The notes: a model not told the origin generated them from the sequence alone. A stretch of DNA of 64,000 nt from Sphingobium sp. Z007 (GCF_900013425.1 NZ_FBXK01000005.1:2604001-2668000), one strand, 5' to 3'; positions 9,977-20,337 are shown, counted from the stretch's first letter. Numbers and translations: made by a program.

Positions 9977-10765
9977 TCAGGTGTCCTCGACCCGCGTGAC
10001 CGTAATCGACTGCGCGTTCATCATTGCGCCGCCGAAGACGGTCATGAATGCGATGTCGGTGGCGTCGCGACCGACGGCGATGCGGACCATGGTTTCAACC
10101 GGGGCGAGGCCCGTCGAATCGACGATGTGCCAAGCGCCGTCGAGCCAGACTTCGACCACGGCATGGAAGTCCGGCGGGTCTAGGCCCAGCGCATAGACCG
10201 AGACCAGACGCGCAGGGATATCGCGCGATCGAATGAGCGCCGCGGTCAGATGCGCAAAATCGCGGCACACGCCCTGCTGAGCAACGAAGGTGTCGGCCGC
10301 CGTCGTCGTGATGTCCGAACTGCCCGGCACATAGACGAGATTGTCATGCACCCAATCGACCAGCGCCTGCACCAGCGCGCCCCCCTCCAGATCCGGGAAA
10401 TGGCTGCTGACGAAGCTGCCGAAACGGTCGGCCTCGCAATAGCGGCTGGGCCAGATGAAGGGCAGCACCTCTTCGGGCAGGCTGGCCAGCGGGCTTTTGG
10501 CGAGGCTGGCGATGGCGACCGGGGCGCGATCGACGTCCACCGTGGCGCGATAAGTGCTGAGCATGCGGCCGGTGCCGGTGCGGGTCCATGTGCGGCGGCC
10601 AATGCCACTGCCCCCGACCTTGTTGGTCAGCGGCCCGGCATTGTCGATGATATGCGATTGGGTGACAACCCGCTGGTCGGGCAGCGCGGCTGCTTCGACC
10701 GCGAGCAGGACGTCAGTCGGTTCAGCAAAGTCATAGTCGAGGATCGCTTCGATGGCGACGCGCAT
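9977..10765 (-). CDS. Transglutaminase-like (cysteine protease fold) protein
   Basis: The product has 262 residues when started at the ATG at 10765 (MRVAIEAILDYDF). A longer frame extends to 10960 but its extra residues look non-coding. An N-terminal beta-rich region precedes a transglutaminase core with the expected Cys-His-Asp triad: QQGVCRDFAHL, DFHAVVEVW and IVDSTGLAP. Bacterial members of this family with an N-terminal beta domain are usually cytoplasmic putative peptidases or amidases of unknown substrate, and no signal peptide is present here. The specific role is unknown. Confidence 0.85.
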   Translation of the reverse strand: MRVAIEAILDYDFAEPTDVLLAVEAAALPDQRVVTQSHIIDNAGPLTNKVGGSGIGRRTWTRTGTGRMLSTYRATVDVDRAPVAIASLAKSPLASLPEEVLPFIWPSRYCEADRFGSFVSSHFPDLEGGALVQALVDWVHDNLVYVPGSSDITTTAADTFVAQQGVCRDFAHLTAALIRSRDIPARLVSVYALGLDPPDFHAVVEVWLDGAWHIVDSTGLAPVETMVRIAVGRDATDIAFMTVFGGAMMNAQSITVTRVEDT

Positions 10766-11177
10766 GGGATGGATTCCGGTGTGAGAGGGGGACGGGTCGA
10801 ATCGGGGCGTCCAGGACAGCATCGGGAGGCTGCAGGACGTTAGCAAGAGGGCTTGAGCAACCGCCGGATAGGGCGGCTGGAATGGGGCGGGCCTGGTGAA
10901 ACGATATGGCGGTGGACAGATGGCCTGGCCTGAAAAGCCTGCCCGCGCATTATGTTCCACTCGTCTGGATCATGGCGAAAGCTAAGGCAGGCAATGGGGC
11001 GATGGGGCCTTATGAGAAAGAGATGACGACACCATCGCGCGATTGGTGCAGGCATCGCCTATGGCGGGGGGAGCGTGGTCGGTCGCCGGCTTAACTTCGC
11101 ATATTTCCCGCCAATCTTGTTCTTTCGTTACGCGGCTCTGGTCCTATCGAAAAGGGGTGACCCGCGCCGATCACGGT
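10766..11177. other. Intergenic stretch without a supported gene
   Basis: About 410 bases lie between the transglutaminase gene and the recA terminator. The open frames here have no ribosome binding site, no family resemblance and no clear GC3 bias. It presumably carries the promoter of the transglutaminase gene. I see no RNA gene or repeat. Confidence 0.5.
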
Positions 11178-11213
11178 AAAAGGCCCGTCGCGCGGGGACG
11201 CGGCGGGCCTTTT
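11178..11213. terminator. Bidirectional intrinsic terminator downstream of recA
   Basis: A 15-bp stem (AAAAGGCCCGTCGCG against CGCGGCGGGCCTTTT, one G-T wobble) with a 6-base loop ends in T runs on both strands. It lies about 75 bases past the recA stop. Confidence 0.85.
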
Positions 11214-11289
11214 CAGAGCGTGATGCGCAAGGCGAGCGAGGGCCGCTAAACGGCGCCCCGGCTGATCCGGCCGGGTGCCATTGCAGGGC

Positions 11290-12363
11290 TTATTCGCCAT
11301 CATCCTCCGCATCGGGTCCGGTAATCATCTTTTCGGCGACCTCTTCGGTCTTGCCGCGGATGGCCTTTTCCAGCTTGTCCGCCAGTTCGGGATGTTCCTT
11401 GAGGAAGGTCTTGGAATTCTCACGCCCCTGACCGATGCGGATCGAGTCATAGGAGAACCAGGCGCCCGACTTTTCCACGATCCCGGCCTTGACGCCCAGG
11501 TCGAGAATCTCACCGATCTTGGAGATGCCTTCGCCATACATGATGTCGAATTCGACCTGCTTGAAGGGCGGGGCGACCTTGTTCTTCACCACCTTCACGC
11601 GAGTCGCATTGCCGACGATATCGTCGCGATCCTTGATCTGACCGGTGCGACGGATGTCGAGACGGACGGAGGCGTAGAATTTGAGCGCGTTGCCGCCAGT
11701 CGTGGTTTCCGGGTTACCGTACATCACGCCGATCTTCATGCGCACCTGGTTAATGAAAATCACCATGCATTTGGAGCGCGAGATCGAGCCGGTCAGCTTG
11801 CGCAGCGCCTGGCTCATGAGGCGCGCTTGAAGGCCGACATGGCTGTCGCCCATCTCGCCCTCGATTTCCGCGCGCGGCACCAACGCCGCGACCGAGTCGA
11901 TCACGAGAATGTCGATGGCGTTGGAGCGCACCAACGTATCGACGATTTCCAGCGCCTGTTCGCCGGTATCGGGCTGCGACACGATCAGTTCATCGATATC
12001 AACGCCCAGTTTCTTGGCATAGCCCGGATCGAGCGCATGTTCCGCGTCCACGAACGCCGCAGTGCCGCCGGCCTTCTGCGCCTCGGCGATGGCGTGCAGC
12101 GCCAGCGTGGTCTTGCCCGAGCTTTCGGGTCCGTAAATCTCGATAATGCGGCCCTTGGGCAGGCCGCCAATGCCGAGCGCGATGTCCAGGCCGAGCGAGC
12201 CGGTCGAGATCGCTTCGATCTCCAGCTTCTCGCGACTGCCCAGCTTCATGGCCGAACCCTTGCCGAAGGCGCGGTCGATCTGCGCGAGCGCCGCGTCCAA
12301 TGCTTTCTGTCTGTCCATTGTCCCGTTCTTCTTGGAATCGATGAGTGAGAGCATTGCGGTCAT
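11290..12363 (-). CDS. recA: Recombinase RecA
   Basis: RecA forms filaments on single-stranded DNA, drives strand exchange and triggers LexA self-cleavage. The product is 357 residues from the ATG at 12363 (MTAMLSLID), the usual alphaproteobacterial length. The Walker A motif is GPESSGKTT, followed by the [26 protein letters not shown] and [19 protein letters not shown] signatures. The C terminus is acidic (GPDAEDDGE). A LexA box lies 74-88 bases upstream of the start and a strong terminator follows the gene, so it is probably a single-gene SOS transcription unit. Confidence 0.98.
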   Translation of the reverse strand: MTAMLSLIDSKKNGTMDRQKALDAALAQIDRAFGKGSAMKLGSREKLEIEAISTGSLGLDIALGIGGLPKGRIIEIYGPESSGKTTLALHAIAEAQKAGGTAAFVDAEHALDPGYAKKLGVDIDELIVSQPDTGEQALEIVDTLVRSNAIDILVIDSVAALVPRAEIEGEMGDSHVGLQARLMSQALRKLTGSISRSKCMVIFINQVRMKIGVMYGNPETTTGGNALKFYASVRLDIRRTGQIKDRDDIVGNATRVKVVKNKVAPPFKQVEFDIMYGEGISKIGEILDLGVKAGIVEKSGAWFSYDSIRIGQGRENSKTFLKEHPELADKLEKAIRGKTEEVAEKMITGPDAEDDGE

Positions 12364-12436
12364 CGGCCAGTCCTCTGTCAAGCGGAACACAAGTTTCCGT
12401 GTGTCTGGACGATGATGTATCCTGTTTGTTCTCAAA

Positions 12437-12451
12437 GAACAAGAGGGGAAC
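12437..12451 (-). promoter_or_regulatory. LexA (SOS) box of recA
   Basis: The forward strand reads GAAC-N7-GAAC, which is GTTC-N7-GTTC towards recA, the known alphaproteobacterial LexA site. An extra GTTC at 12428 makes a second overlapping palindrome, GTTC-TCAAA-GAAC (12428-12440). The site lies 74-88 bases upstream of the recA ATG. Confidence 0.85.
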
Positions 12452-12482
12452 GGAAATTTCCTATCCGGTTTTCCAACCCTCT

Positions 12483-12839
12483 TTATTCGCCCAATATCTT
12501 GCCCAGCGCGCGCTCGACCGCGCCGATGGTGAAGGGCTTGGCCAGGGTCGGCCGATCGGCGTGGCTGGGCGGCAGGTCGTCGGCCATGCCACCGGTCGCA
12601 AAGATGAACGGGATACCCTGTTCCACCAGGATGTCGGCCACCGGCCAGCTTTTCTCGCCCTGGAGGTTACAGTCCACCAGCGCCGCGTCGAACCCGCCCG
12701 CGCGCGCGTGGGCGCAGGCTTCATCGACCGACGCGGCCACGGCGTGCAACCGATAGCCCAGCGCGTCGAGATAATCCTCCAGCATCATGCCGATCATCGC
12801 TTCATCCTCGACGATCAATATGCTCTTGGCGTCCGACAT
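12483..12839 (-). CDS. Single-domain response regulator
   Basis: The 118-residue protein is only a receiver domain. It has the acidic pair in IVEDEAM, a phospho-acceptor aspartate in AALVDCNLQ (about residue 56), a switch threonine in IFATGG and the conserved lysine in TLAKPF. There is no output domain, so it must act by protein contact or as a phosphate relay or sink. Similar stand-alone receivers are common in sphingomonads, some of them in the general stress response. No cognate kinase is adjacent. It is divergent from the orphan gene at 13251. Confidence 0.88.
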   Translation of the reverse strand: MSDAKSILIVEDEAMIGMMLEDYLDALGYRLHAVAASVDEACAHARAGGFDAALVDCNLQGEKSWPVADILVEQGIPFIFATGGMADDLPPSHADRPTLAKPFTIGAVERALGKILGE

Positions 12840-13250
12840 GCTGCGTAATCCTCGCTAATCCAGCCGACTCGCTAACCGATCACCGCCGACTTGCCCAGCA
12901 TATTCACCTTGACCAAGGTTGCGCCGTTGCGTCCTTCAGGGTCCAGCGTCTTGGAAAAGCCTCTCGATCGCCGTCCCGCTCACGAGGACGATGGCCATTC
13001 TCGACTTGTAGGGAAATGTTGCTGATATGTTCTTACCGCGATAACAGGTCGGGGCGAGAGGATGGAGCCGTCCCGATGTACGCGTAGGTAATATCGCCTA
13101 CGATGTCACGCTGACTTTGAAGACCTTGAAAACGCCGCAAGTGCAAGGTTTTTTCAAAACAGATTTCCAACCAAGCCATGTCGTAATCATTCGTCCCAGC
13201 CATATCGGGCCGGATAGCAGCTATATCATAACCCGACCGGAGACGAAGCG
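12840..13250. other. Intergenic region with an imperfect palindrome
   Basis: No gene is supported in these 411 bases. The right half is visibly richer in A and T than its surroundings. An imperfect 20-base palindrome, CGTAGG-N8-CCTACG, lies at 13083-13102, about 150 bases ahead of the orphan gene, and could be an operator. Confidence 0.4.
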
Positions 13251-13652
13251 ATGAGCGGCTCTTCTACCTATCCCTATCCTAACCCCAATCCTTATATCCC
13301 GGCATCGCTCAGCGAGATTTATGATTTGCTGGGGTCAATGATACTCTGGGCTCCCGCCTTCACGGATGAATCCGGTTATTTTCCAGATAAAAACATAGAC
13401 ACCGAATTTCATGCGCTGACCGAGGGGTTCGGTAAAGTGCGCAAGAAGCTCGGCGAAGAGCGCTATGCCCAACTGATCGCGCTTGCCGCGCAGGCCAAGG
13501 CGCTGTTCGCCGACGATCCTGATGACGATAATGGCAAGACCGATCAGGGCCGCGCCTTATTGTTCGAGATAGAGGCGTTGATCCAGGGGGCACGATCGCG
13601 CCGCGTGGCGGCGAAGCTGACGGACGAGGACGGGGACATCTCCGGCGATTGA
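13251..13652 (+). CDS. Hypothetical protein, no recognised domain
   Basis: This 133-residue acidic protein starts at an ATG preceded by GGAGACGAAGCG, a weak ribosome binding site. A tyrosine/proline/asparagine-rich head (YPYPNPNPY) is followed by predicted helices and a polar tail with DDPDDDNG and DEDGDISGD. I see no signal peptide and no membrane segment, and I recognise no family. Codon use in the first half is less GC-biased than in neighbouring genes. Its position between a response regulator and cckA suggests nothing definite. Confidence 0.6.
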   Translation: MSGSSTYPYPNPNPYIPASLSEIYDLLGSMILWAPAFTDESGYFPDKNIDTEFHALTEGFGKVRKKLGEERYAQLIALAAQAKALFADDPDDDNGKTDQGRALLFEIEALIQGARSRRVAAKLTDEDGDISGD

Positions 13653-13680
13653 CGACGAGGGGTCGTCCTCGCCCTCCCGA

Positions 13681-16065
13681 TCACTTGGCTACTGGCCGCA
13701 TCGCCAGCGCGTCGCGGGCGGCCTCCGCCAGTTGGCTGACCGAGAAGGGCTTGGGCAGGAAAGCGACATTGGCAAGGTCGATCGATTTGCGCAGTTGTTC
13801 CTCGGCATAGCCCGACATGAACAGCACCGGCAGGTCAGGATATGCGCGCCGCGCCTGAGCGACCATGGCGGGGCCATCCATATTGGGCATGACGACGTCG
13901 GAGATCAGCAGGTCGATCTTTTCCGGGCCGCTCAGCACCTCCAGACCCTGCTCGCCGTCATTGGCGGTCAACACTTTATAGCCCTGCCGCGTCAGCGCCC
14001 GTTCGGCGACGGCGCGGACCATATCCTCATCCTCCACCAGCAGCACGGTGCCGGTGCCCCAGGTTTCGGGCCGGGGCGCGGGCGCCTTCACCGGCGCGGG
14101 CTGTTGCGCATCGGCGCCGGCATAGACCGGCAGGTAGATGACGAAACTGGCGCCGCGACCCAGTTCGGATTCGGCGAAGATATAGCCGCCCGACTGTTTG
14201 ACGATGCCATAGACGGTGGAAAGGCCAAGGCCCGTGCCCTTGCCCAATTCCTTGGTGGTGAAGAAGGGTTCGAAAATCTTCGCCAATATGTCGGGCGGTA
14301 TGCCAAGGCCCGTGTCGGACACGCGCAGCGCGGTATAGTCGCCGACCGGCAGGATTTGCTGGCGCATTTCGCGCACTTTGATCGCGGGCACGGCATAGGT
14401 CTGGATATTGACGGTACCGCCTTCGGGCATGGCGTCGCGGGCGTTGACCGCGAGGTTGACGATCACCTGTTCCAGCTGGCCCGGATCGGCGCGGATCGCG
14501 CCCAGATTGCGGCCATGGGTCACGTCCAGCTTCACATTTTCGCCGAGCAGGCGTTTGAGCAGATTGGAGACGTCGGCGACGATGTCGGGCAGCTGCAATA
14601 TCTGCGGCCGCAACGTCTGCTGGCGCGAGAAGGCAAGCAACTGGCGGGTCAGGCCCGCGGCGCGATTGCTGTTCGATTTGATCTGCTGGATATCGTCATA
14701 GTCGCTGTCGCCCGGCGTATGGCGCATCAGCATCAGGTCGCAATGGCCGATGATGGCGGTCAGGATATTGTTGAAATCATGCGCGACGCCGCCGGCCAAC
14801 TGGCCGATCGCCTGCATCTTGGTCGCCTGCGCGACCTGGCGCTTGAGCTTGGATTCCTCGCTATTATCCTTGAGGCTGAGCAGCACCGCCGCTTCGCCCA
14901 GGCCCCGCACGCCCGCCAGGCTGAGCGCGATCGGATCGTCCGGCGTATCGCGCATCCGCACCGCGATGTCGCCCGACATTTGCGGGCCGACGGCGAAGCG
15001 GCGCACCGCGTCGGCGACTGCCGCCTGATCCTCCCGCACCACCAGATCGCCGGGGTAGCTGGGCGTGTCCCCGGACTTGAGGCCCGCAACCCGCGCAAAG
15101 GCGTTGTTGAGGAACAGGACGCGTCCGTCGCGGTCGGCCATGGCGAGGCCGAAGGGCAGCAACGACAGCAGGGTTTCGATATAGGAGAGCGCCGACGTGC
15201 CGCCGCCACCGGCCGGCTCGTCGATCAGCAGCAGCAGCATCGGTCCGTCCTGCATCGACGCCTGCGATCCGTTGGGCTGCGCCGCGCGCTTCAAAGGCAC
15301 CTGGAGCAGGCGCAGCGGCAGGCCGCCCTGCTCCTCGCGCGCCAGGAACAGCCGTCCCTTGTCGTCCACCCGCATATGGGCAGCGAAATCGCGCCCGGCG
15401 ATATTGGCATCGATCCGCCCGGCGGCGCGCAGCAGGAAGGCGCCATTGGCGGCGCGGATGCGCCCTTCCCCGCCGATCAGCACCGCCATGATGCCCGCTT
15501 CGCCAAGCTGGCGGCCTGCTTCACCGGTCAGGAAGCGGTTGACGTCGTCCAGTGCGCTGGGCTGACGCACGGGTGAGAAGCGCCAGAGCAGATAATCTTC
15601 CGACCGGCCGGTGCGGGCGACATCGACGTCGAGGCGCAAGACACCCTGCGCCACGCCCTCATGCCTGGCCTCGCCATCGCGCCAGGCGGCGCGGGCGGCA
15701 GCGGACAGGGTATCGGTCAACGCCGCGTCGCCGGTGATGCCGGGCGGCGTCGGGTAGCCGGGAAACCATTCGCCGAACAGGTCGCTGGCGCACACCAGCC
15801 GTCCGCCCCGGTCGGTGACGGCGATCGCCATGCTCGATGCGTCGGCAGCGGCACGGGCGACCGTCCAGTCGGGCGTGGCTTCACGGTCCGAAACCTGCGC
15901 TGGGTAGAGATGGCGATACCAGCTGAGCAGGGCGGCGGCGATCAGGATGGTCGCAGCGAAACCGGCGGCGAGCGGCCAACTGCCCACGGCATAGAGCACG
16001 AGCGCGGCAGAGGCGAGGGCAGCCAGGATCAGCAGCGGCAGCGCCAAGCGCGAGCGCGGCTGCAT
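13681..16065 (-). CDS. cckA: Hybrid sensor histidine kinase CckA
   Basis: CckA is the membrane hybrid kinase that, through the ChpT phosphotransferase, controls CtrA. From the ATG at 16065 the protein has 794 residues; an earlier in-frame start at 16125 would only add a polar leader before the first membrane helix. In order it shows two N-terminal membrane helices, PAS-like regions, the H box [14 protein letters not shown], an ATPase domain ([37 protein letters not shown]) and a C-terminal receiver with the aspartate in [11 protein letters not shown]. The HDFNN box and the fused receiver are typical of CckA. It is longer than the Caulobacter protein because of its N-terminal sensing part. Confidence 0.9.
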   Translation of the reverse strand: MQPRSRLALPLLILAALASAALVLYAVGSWPLAAGFAATILIAAALLSWYRHLYPAQVSDREATPDWTVARAAADASSMAIAVTDRGGRLVCASDLFGEWFPGYPTPPGITGDAALTDTLSAAARAAWRDGEARHEGVAQGVLRLDVDVARTGRSEDYLLWRFSPVRQPSALDDVNRFLTGEAGRQLGEAGIMAVLIGGEGRIRAANGAFLLRAAGRIDANIAGRDFAAHMRVDDKGRLFLAREEQGGLPLRLLQVPLKRAAQPNGSQASMQDGPMLLLLIDEPAGGGGTSALSYIETLLSLLPFGLAMADRDGRVLFLNNAFARVAGLKSGDTPSYPGDLVVREDQAAVADAVRRFAVGPQMSGDIAVRMRDTPDDPIALSLAGVRGLGEAAVLLSLKDNSEESKLKRQVAQATKMQAIGQLAGGVAHDFNNILTAIIGHCDLMLMRHTPGDSDYDDIQQIKSNSNRAAGLTRQLLAFSRQQTLRPQILQLPDIVADVSNLLKRLLGENVKLDVTHGRNLGAIRADPGQLEQVIVNLAVNARDAMPEGGTVNIQTYAVPAIKVREMRQQILPVGDYTALRVSDTGLGIPPDILAKIFEPFFTTKELGKGTGLGLSTVYGIVKQSGGYIFAESELGRGASFVIYLPVYAGADAQQPAPVKAPAPRPETWGTGTVLLVEDEDMVRAVAERALTRQGYKVLTANDGEQGLEVLSGPEKIDLLISDVVMPNMDGPAMVAQARRAYPDLPVLFMSGYAEEQLRKSIDLANVAFLPKPFSVSQLAEAARDALAMRPVAK

Positions 16066-16131
16066 CAGCCAGGCCTCTTCACCTCTTTTCAACCCGACAC
16101 CTCTGAGCCTGCTAGCACATGACAACCAGCG

Positions 16132-16722
16132 TCAGACGCCGGCCGCTTTCTCCAATGCGCTGCTTTGATGGACCTTGCCAATCCTCAATTTGCGCGCCTG
16201 CCATTTGCGGCCCATGCGGTGGCGCCAGAACCAGTCGGCGACGACATAGCCGATGACGGCGCTGGCCAGCGAAATCAGGAAGAGGCCGAGCAGCATGGCC
16301 GGCGCGGCTTCGGACAGGAGCCAGGTGGTCCACTGGCTGACCGTGGCATGGCCATCGACCAGCGCCATGAAGCCGGTCGCGTCGGCGCTGCGGCCCAGCA
16401 TCCAGTTGCCCAGCCACACCGACGCCATCAGAATGAGCGGCGTGGTGGCGGGATTGGAGAGGAAAGTCATCGCCGCGGCCACCGGAATATTGGCGCGGAA
16501 CGGTAGCGCCAGCAGGGCCGCACCGGCGATCTGCACGCCGGGGATCAGCAGGAAAATGCCCACGAACAGGCCCAGCGCCACGCCGCGCGGCACCGAGCGG
16601 CGCGTGAAGCGCCAAAGCGAGGGTTCGAGCACACGATGCGCGACGGGGGCCAGGACGCGGCTCTGCTCCAGCGATTCGCGGGTCGGGCAATTGGCGTGCC
16701 ACCAGCGGGTGAGGCGGCTCAT
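16132..16722 (-). CDS. DUF2062 integral membrane protein
   Basis: The 196-residue protein has the DUF2062 layout: a basic N-terminal segment, then hydrophobic stretches (GVALGLFVGIFLLIPGVQIAG, ANIPVAAAMTFLSNPATTPLIL) and C-terminal helices around AMLLGLFLISLASAVIGYVVA. The TFLSNPATTPLI segment is the family's hallmark. Function is unknown. Its start overlaps the smpB stop (TGATG on the reverse strand), so the two are probably translated together. Confidence 0.88.
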   Translation of the reverse strand: MSRLTRWWHANCPTRESLEQSRVLAPVAHRVLEPSLWRFTRRSVPRGVALGLFVGIFLLIPGVQIAGAALLALPFRANIPVAAAMTFLSNPATTPLILMASVWLGNWMLGRSADATGFMALVDGHATVSQWTTWLLSEAAPAMLLGLFLISLASAVIGYVVADWFWRHRMGRKWQARKLRIGKVHQSSALEKAAGV

Positions 16723-17204
16723 CAGCCCTTGTCCCGCATGATGCGCTGCTGGTCGCGTTTCCAGTCGCGATCCTTGATCGTCTCGCGCTTGTCGTGGTTC
16801 TGCTTGCCCTTCGCCAGCGCCAGTTCGATCTTGGCCCGGCCCTGGCTATTGAAATAGACCATGAGCGGGACCAGCGTCATGCCCTTGCGGGACACGGCGC
16901 TATGCATTTTTTCGATCTCGCGTTCGTGCAGCAGCAGCTTGCGGGGCCGCTTGGGTTCGTGATTTTCGCGGTTGCCATGGCTATATTCGGGGATGTTGCT
17001 GTTCACCAGAAACACTTGATTACCCTTCACCTCGGCATAGCTTTCGGCGATATTGCCCTCACCACCACGAAGCGCTTTCACCTCGGTCCCCTGCAGGGCG
17101 ATGCCCGCTTCGAACACGTCTTCGATGAAATAATCGAAGCGCGCGCGCCGGTTCTCGGCGACGATCTTCTTCTTGTCGAAGGTAGCGGGACGGGGACGGG
17201 CCAT
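16722..17204 (-). CDS. smpB: SsrA-binding protein SmpB
   Basis: SmpB binds tmRNA and brings it to stalled ribosomes for trans-translation. The 160-residue product has the full family pattern: [20 protein letters not shown], the EVKALRGG motif, the conserved [19 protein letters not shown] region and a basic C-terminal tail ([15 protein letters not shown]) that occupies the ribosome decoding site. It is the first gene of a probable smpB-DUF2062 pair. A TATAAT-like hexamer lies only about 22 bases upstream, within a 15-base tandem repeat. Confidence 0.97.
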   Translation of the reverse strand: MARPRPATFDKKKIVAENRRARFDYFIEDVFEAGIALQGTEVKALRGGEGNIAESYAEVKGNQVFLVNSNIPEYSHGNRENHEPKRPRKLLLHEREIEKMHSAVSRKGMTLVPLMVYFNSQGRAKIELALAKGKQNHDKRETIKDRDWKRDQQRIMRDKG

Positions 17205-17226
17205 GACTGTCTAACTACTCATTTCA

Positions 17227-17256
17227 TTATATGGGGCCACCTTATATGGGCCACCC
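17227..17256 (-). repeat. Tandem 15-base repeat overlapping a possible smpB -10 element
   Basis: TTATATGGGGCCACC and TTATATGGGCCACCC lie head to tail on the forward strand. On the reverse strand the copy nearer smpB provides TATAAT (17231-17226). Confidence 0.5.
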
Positions 17257-17265
17257 GCCGCAACT

Positions 17266-18144
17266 TTACACCAATCCTGCAATCTCCAGCGCGCGGTCGA
17301 CCGCCGCCCGGCTCGATTCCGACGGCCAGGTGATCGGCAGACGGACGTCGCTGGGCATATCGGCGCGGACGCGCGTGAGCGCATATTTAACCGGGCCGGG
17401 TGAAGAATCGCTGAACAGGGCATCGTGCAGGGGATAGAGACGATCCTGCAACACCAAGGCGCCATCCCAATCATGGCGCGCACAGGCGGCCTGGAAATCG
17501 GCGCACAGGCGCGGCGCGACATTGGCGGTGACGCTGATGCACCCTTTCCCGCCCATCGCGTTGAAACCCAGCGCCGTTTCGTCATTGCCCGACAGTTGAC
17601 AGAAATCGGGGCCGCAGGCCAGGCGCTGGGCGGTGACACGCCCCAGATTTCCGGTCGCGTCCTTGATCCCGACGATCGACTGATATTCCTCGGCCAGGCG
17701 ATACATCACCGGCACACCGATGTCGGTGATGGTGCGGCCAGGGACATTGTAGAGGACGATCGGAAGGTCGCAGCGTTCGGCGAGATAGGCGAAATGCTGA
17801 TAGACGCCATCCTGATTGGGCTTGTTGTAATAGGGCGCGACCACCAGCGCGGCGTTCGCCCCGGCCCCTTGCGCCGCATACATATGTTCGAGAGCGATTC
17901 GGGTGTCGTTGGAACCGCACCCCGCGATGACAGGCACGCGCCCGGCGGCCTGATCGACGCAGATGGCGATGACGCGATTATGCTCCTCGACCGTCATCGT
18001 CGCGCTTTCGCCGGTGGTGCCGCAGGGGACGAGCGCGCTCGATCCTTCCGCGATCTGCCAGTCCACCAGGGCGCGAAACGCCGCCTCATCGACCCGCCCG
18101 TCGCGAAACGGGGTCACCAGAGCCGGAATCGAGCCCGAAAACAT
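17266..18144 (-). CDS. dapA: 4-hydroxy-tetrahydrodipicolinate synthase
   Basis: DapA condenses pyruvate with aspartate semialdehyde in lysine and diaminopimelate synthesis. The 292-residue product is of standard length. It shows CGTTGESATMT (pyruvate-binding threonine pair), the tyrosine in LYNVPGRT and the Schiff-base lysine in GIKDATGN. It is transcribed divergently from the lytic transglycosylase; the 99-base gap contains a small palindrome with a central CTATAG. Confidence 0.97.
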   Translation of the reverse strand: MFSGSIPALVTPFRDGRVDEAAFRALVDWQIAEGSSALVPCGTTGESATMTVEEHNRVIAICVDQAAGRVPVIAGCGSNDTRIALEHMYAAQGAGANAALVVAPYYNKPNQDGVYQHFAYLAERCDLPIVLYNVPGRTITDIGVPVMYRLAEEYQSIVGIKDATGNLGRVTAQRLACGPDFCQLSGNDETALGFNAMGGKGCISVTANVAPRLCADFQAACARHDWDGALVLQDRLYPLHDALFSDSSPGPVKYALTRVRADMPSDVRLPITWPSESSRAAVDRALEIAGLV

Positions 18145-18243
18145 GATTAAACTCCTTCAAATCTCCGGGCAGCCGGGGCATGATCGATCAAGCGGCGCGC
18201 TATAGCGCGTCATTCAGGGCCTGATAAGGATGCAATTGCGATT

Positions 18244-20331
18244 ATGTCCAGCATGAGCGCCGCCACCCATGTTGAAAGTTACCTGATCCGTATGCCCCTT
18301 ATCGCCCTGTTGCTCATGACCGCCGGTGCCGGCGCGCAGACCGAAACGGTTCAGCGCATACCGCCCGAATATCCCTCTCAGGGACCGGTCGTCCAACCGC
18401 TGCCCGCGCAAAGCAGCGGACCCAGCCCCTGGCAACAGGCGCAGGGCCGGATCGGTGTGGCGCAGGATGGCAGCATCGCCAGCACGATCAGCCAGTGGCG
18501 CGCGTTGCAATCGAGCGATGGGCTAGGCTTTTCCACCTATGCCAGCTTCTTGGTCGCCAATCCCGGCTGGCCAGGCGAGGATCGGATGCGGCGGCTGGCG
18601 GAGACGGGGATCAATCCCGACAGCTTCGATCCCAGCCAGGTAGCGGGATTCTTCGCCCGTTTCCCGGCGCGTACCGCGACCGGCCATGCCCGCAACGCCG
18701 TGGCGCTGATGCAGCTTGGCCGGATGGACGAAGCGCGAATCGCCGCCCGCAATGCCTGGATCGGCGGACCGCTCAGCCCTACCGATGAAGCGCGGCTGCT
18801 GTCGCTGTTCGGCGCCACCCTGACGCCGGCGGATCATGACCAGCGCACCGACGCGCTGCTATGGGCCAATGACAGCAATGGCGCGGCGCGGATGATCGCC
18901 TATGTCAGCCCCGCCCGTCGGCCTGTGTTCCAGGCGCGGATCGCCTTCCGGCGCAAGGCACCCGATGCCGCGATGCTGATGCAGGCGGCCGAGGCCATGG
19001 GCGCGAGCGATGCGGGCTTCGTTGCCGACAAGGCGGTGTGGCTGCGCGACAGCGGCAATTGGGTCGCGGCACGCCAATATCTGGCGAACCGAAGCGCCGT
19101 CGCCTACCGCCCCAGCAACGCCGAGAAATTCTACGAAGTCCTGCTGGACCAGGCGCGCGGCGCGGCCAATGACAGCCAGTGGAGCTTCGCCTACGGCATC
19201 GCCAGCAAGATCGACGACGCGATCCCGCCCGGCACCGATGTCAGCATCCAGCCGATCGGCGTGCGCGACGATTATACCAGCCTGGCCTGGCTGGCGGGCA
19301 GCACGGCTTTCTACAATCTGGGTCGCCCGACCGACGCGGTGACGATGTTCCGCCGCTATGCCGACGCGGCCAAATCGCCCCAGACCAAGTCGAAGGGCTA
19401 TTATTGGGCGGGGCGCGCCGCGCTCCAGTCCGGCGACGCCGCCACCGCCAACAGCTATTTTGCCCAAGCGGGGGTCTTCCCCGACCAGTTTTACGGACAA
19501 CTGGCGCTGGAACGGCTGGGCCGCCCGATCCCCGCGCCCGCCACGGTCGAGCGGCCGGTGCCGATTTCCGCGGCGGAGCGCGCGGCCTTCGACAATCGGT
19601 CGGTCGTGCGCGCGGTCCAGGCGCTGGGGCAGATGGGCTATTGGGAGGAGCAGAGCAAATTCGCCCGCGCCATCGCCAATAATGCCGACAGCGACACCGA
19701 TCATTTCCTTGCGGCCGAACTGGCGCAGCGGATCGGCCGTCCCGACATGGGCGTGATGGTCGGCCGCCGCGCCGTGTCGAGTGGCCTGACCGGCTATGGC
19801 ACCAGCGCCTTCCCGCGCGTACCGGTGCCATCCGAAGCCCAATATAGCTGGACCATGATCCACGCCATCGCACGGCAGGAAAGCCAGTTCGACAAGCAGA
19901 TCGTATCCCATGCCGGCGCGCGCGGCCTGATGCAGCTGATGCCCGGCACCGCGCGCGAACAGGCGGGCAAGATGGGCATGGGCTACGCCCCCGCCTCGCT
20001 CAATGATCCCAGCTACAATATCATGCTGGGATCAGGCTATTTCCAGCGGATGCTGGACTATTATGGCGGCAGCTATCCGCTGGCGGTGGCGGCCTATAAT
20101 GCCGGGCCGGGCAATGTAAACAAATGGCTTCGCGCCAATGGCGACCCGCGCGTGCCGGGTGCCGACATGCTGCGCTGGATCGAGCAGATCCCGATCTTCG
20201 AAACGCGCAACTATGTGCAACGGGTGCTGGAAAACGCCGTGGTCTATGAGGCGATGAACCCGGAGCGGGCGAAGTTCCGGGGGACGAACGCGGTGCTGAG
20301 CCGCTATCTGGGCAAGCAGACGCCGGGGTGA
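18244..20331 (+). CDS. Soluble lytic murein transglycosylase (Slt family)
   Basis: This 695-residue exported enzyme cleaves peptidoglycan glycan strands, forming anhydromuramic ends. A signal-like segment (MPLIALLLMTAGAGAQ) follows a 16-residue lead; a later in-frame ATG at 18292 could be the true start. A long alpha-helical superhelical region occupies most of the protein. The C-terminal goose-lysozyme-like catalytic domain has the glutamate in AIARQESQFD, then HAGARGLMQLMPGTA and AVAAYNAGPGNVNKWL. The stop is followed at once by a hairpin repeat. Confidence 0.93.
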   Translation: MSSMSAATHVESYLIRMPLIALLLMTAGAGAQTETVQRIPPEYPSQGPVVQPLPAQSSGPSPWQQAQGRIGVAQDGSIASTISQWRALQSSDGLGFSTYASFLVANPGWPGEDRMRRLAETGINPDSFDPSQVAGFFARFPARTATGHARNAVALMQLGRMDEARIAARNAWIGGPLSPTDEARLLSLFGATLTPADHDQRTDALLWANDSNGAARMIAYVSPARRPVFQARIAFRRKAPDAAMLMQAAEAMGASDAGFVADKAVWLRDSGNWVAARQYLANRSAVAYRPSNAEKFYEVLLDQARGAANDSQWSFAYGIASKIDDAIPPGTDVSIQPIGVRDDYTSLAWLAGSTAFYNLGRPTDAVTMFRRYADAAKSPQTKSKGYYWAGRAALQSGDAATANSYFAQAGVFPDQFYGQLALERLGRPIPAPATVERPVPISAAERAAFDNRSVVRAVQALGQMGYWEEQSKFARAIANNADSDTDHFLAAELAQRIGRPDMGVMVGRRAVSSGLTGYGTSAFPRVPVPSEAQYSWTMIHAIARQESQFDKQIVSHAGARGLMQLMPGTAREQAGKMGMGYAPASLNDPSYNIMLGSGYFQRMLDYYGGSYPLAVAAYNAGPGNVNKWLRANGDPRVPGADMLRWIEQIPIFETRNYVQRVLENAVVYEAMNPERAKFRGTNAVLSRYLGKQTPG

Positions 20332-20337
20332 TTTTGG

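Noticed and set aside
10906..11249. Two short forward frames between the transglutaminase gene and recA
   Set aside because: No ribosome binding site, no recognisable product, and one runs into the recA terminator.
17215..17265. A tmRNA or other RNA gene next to smpB
   Set aside because: The gap is only 61 bases and is filled by the tandem repeat and the end of dapA.
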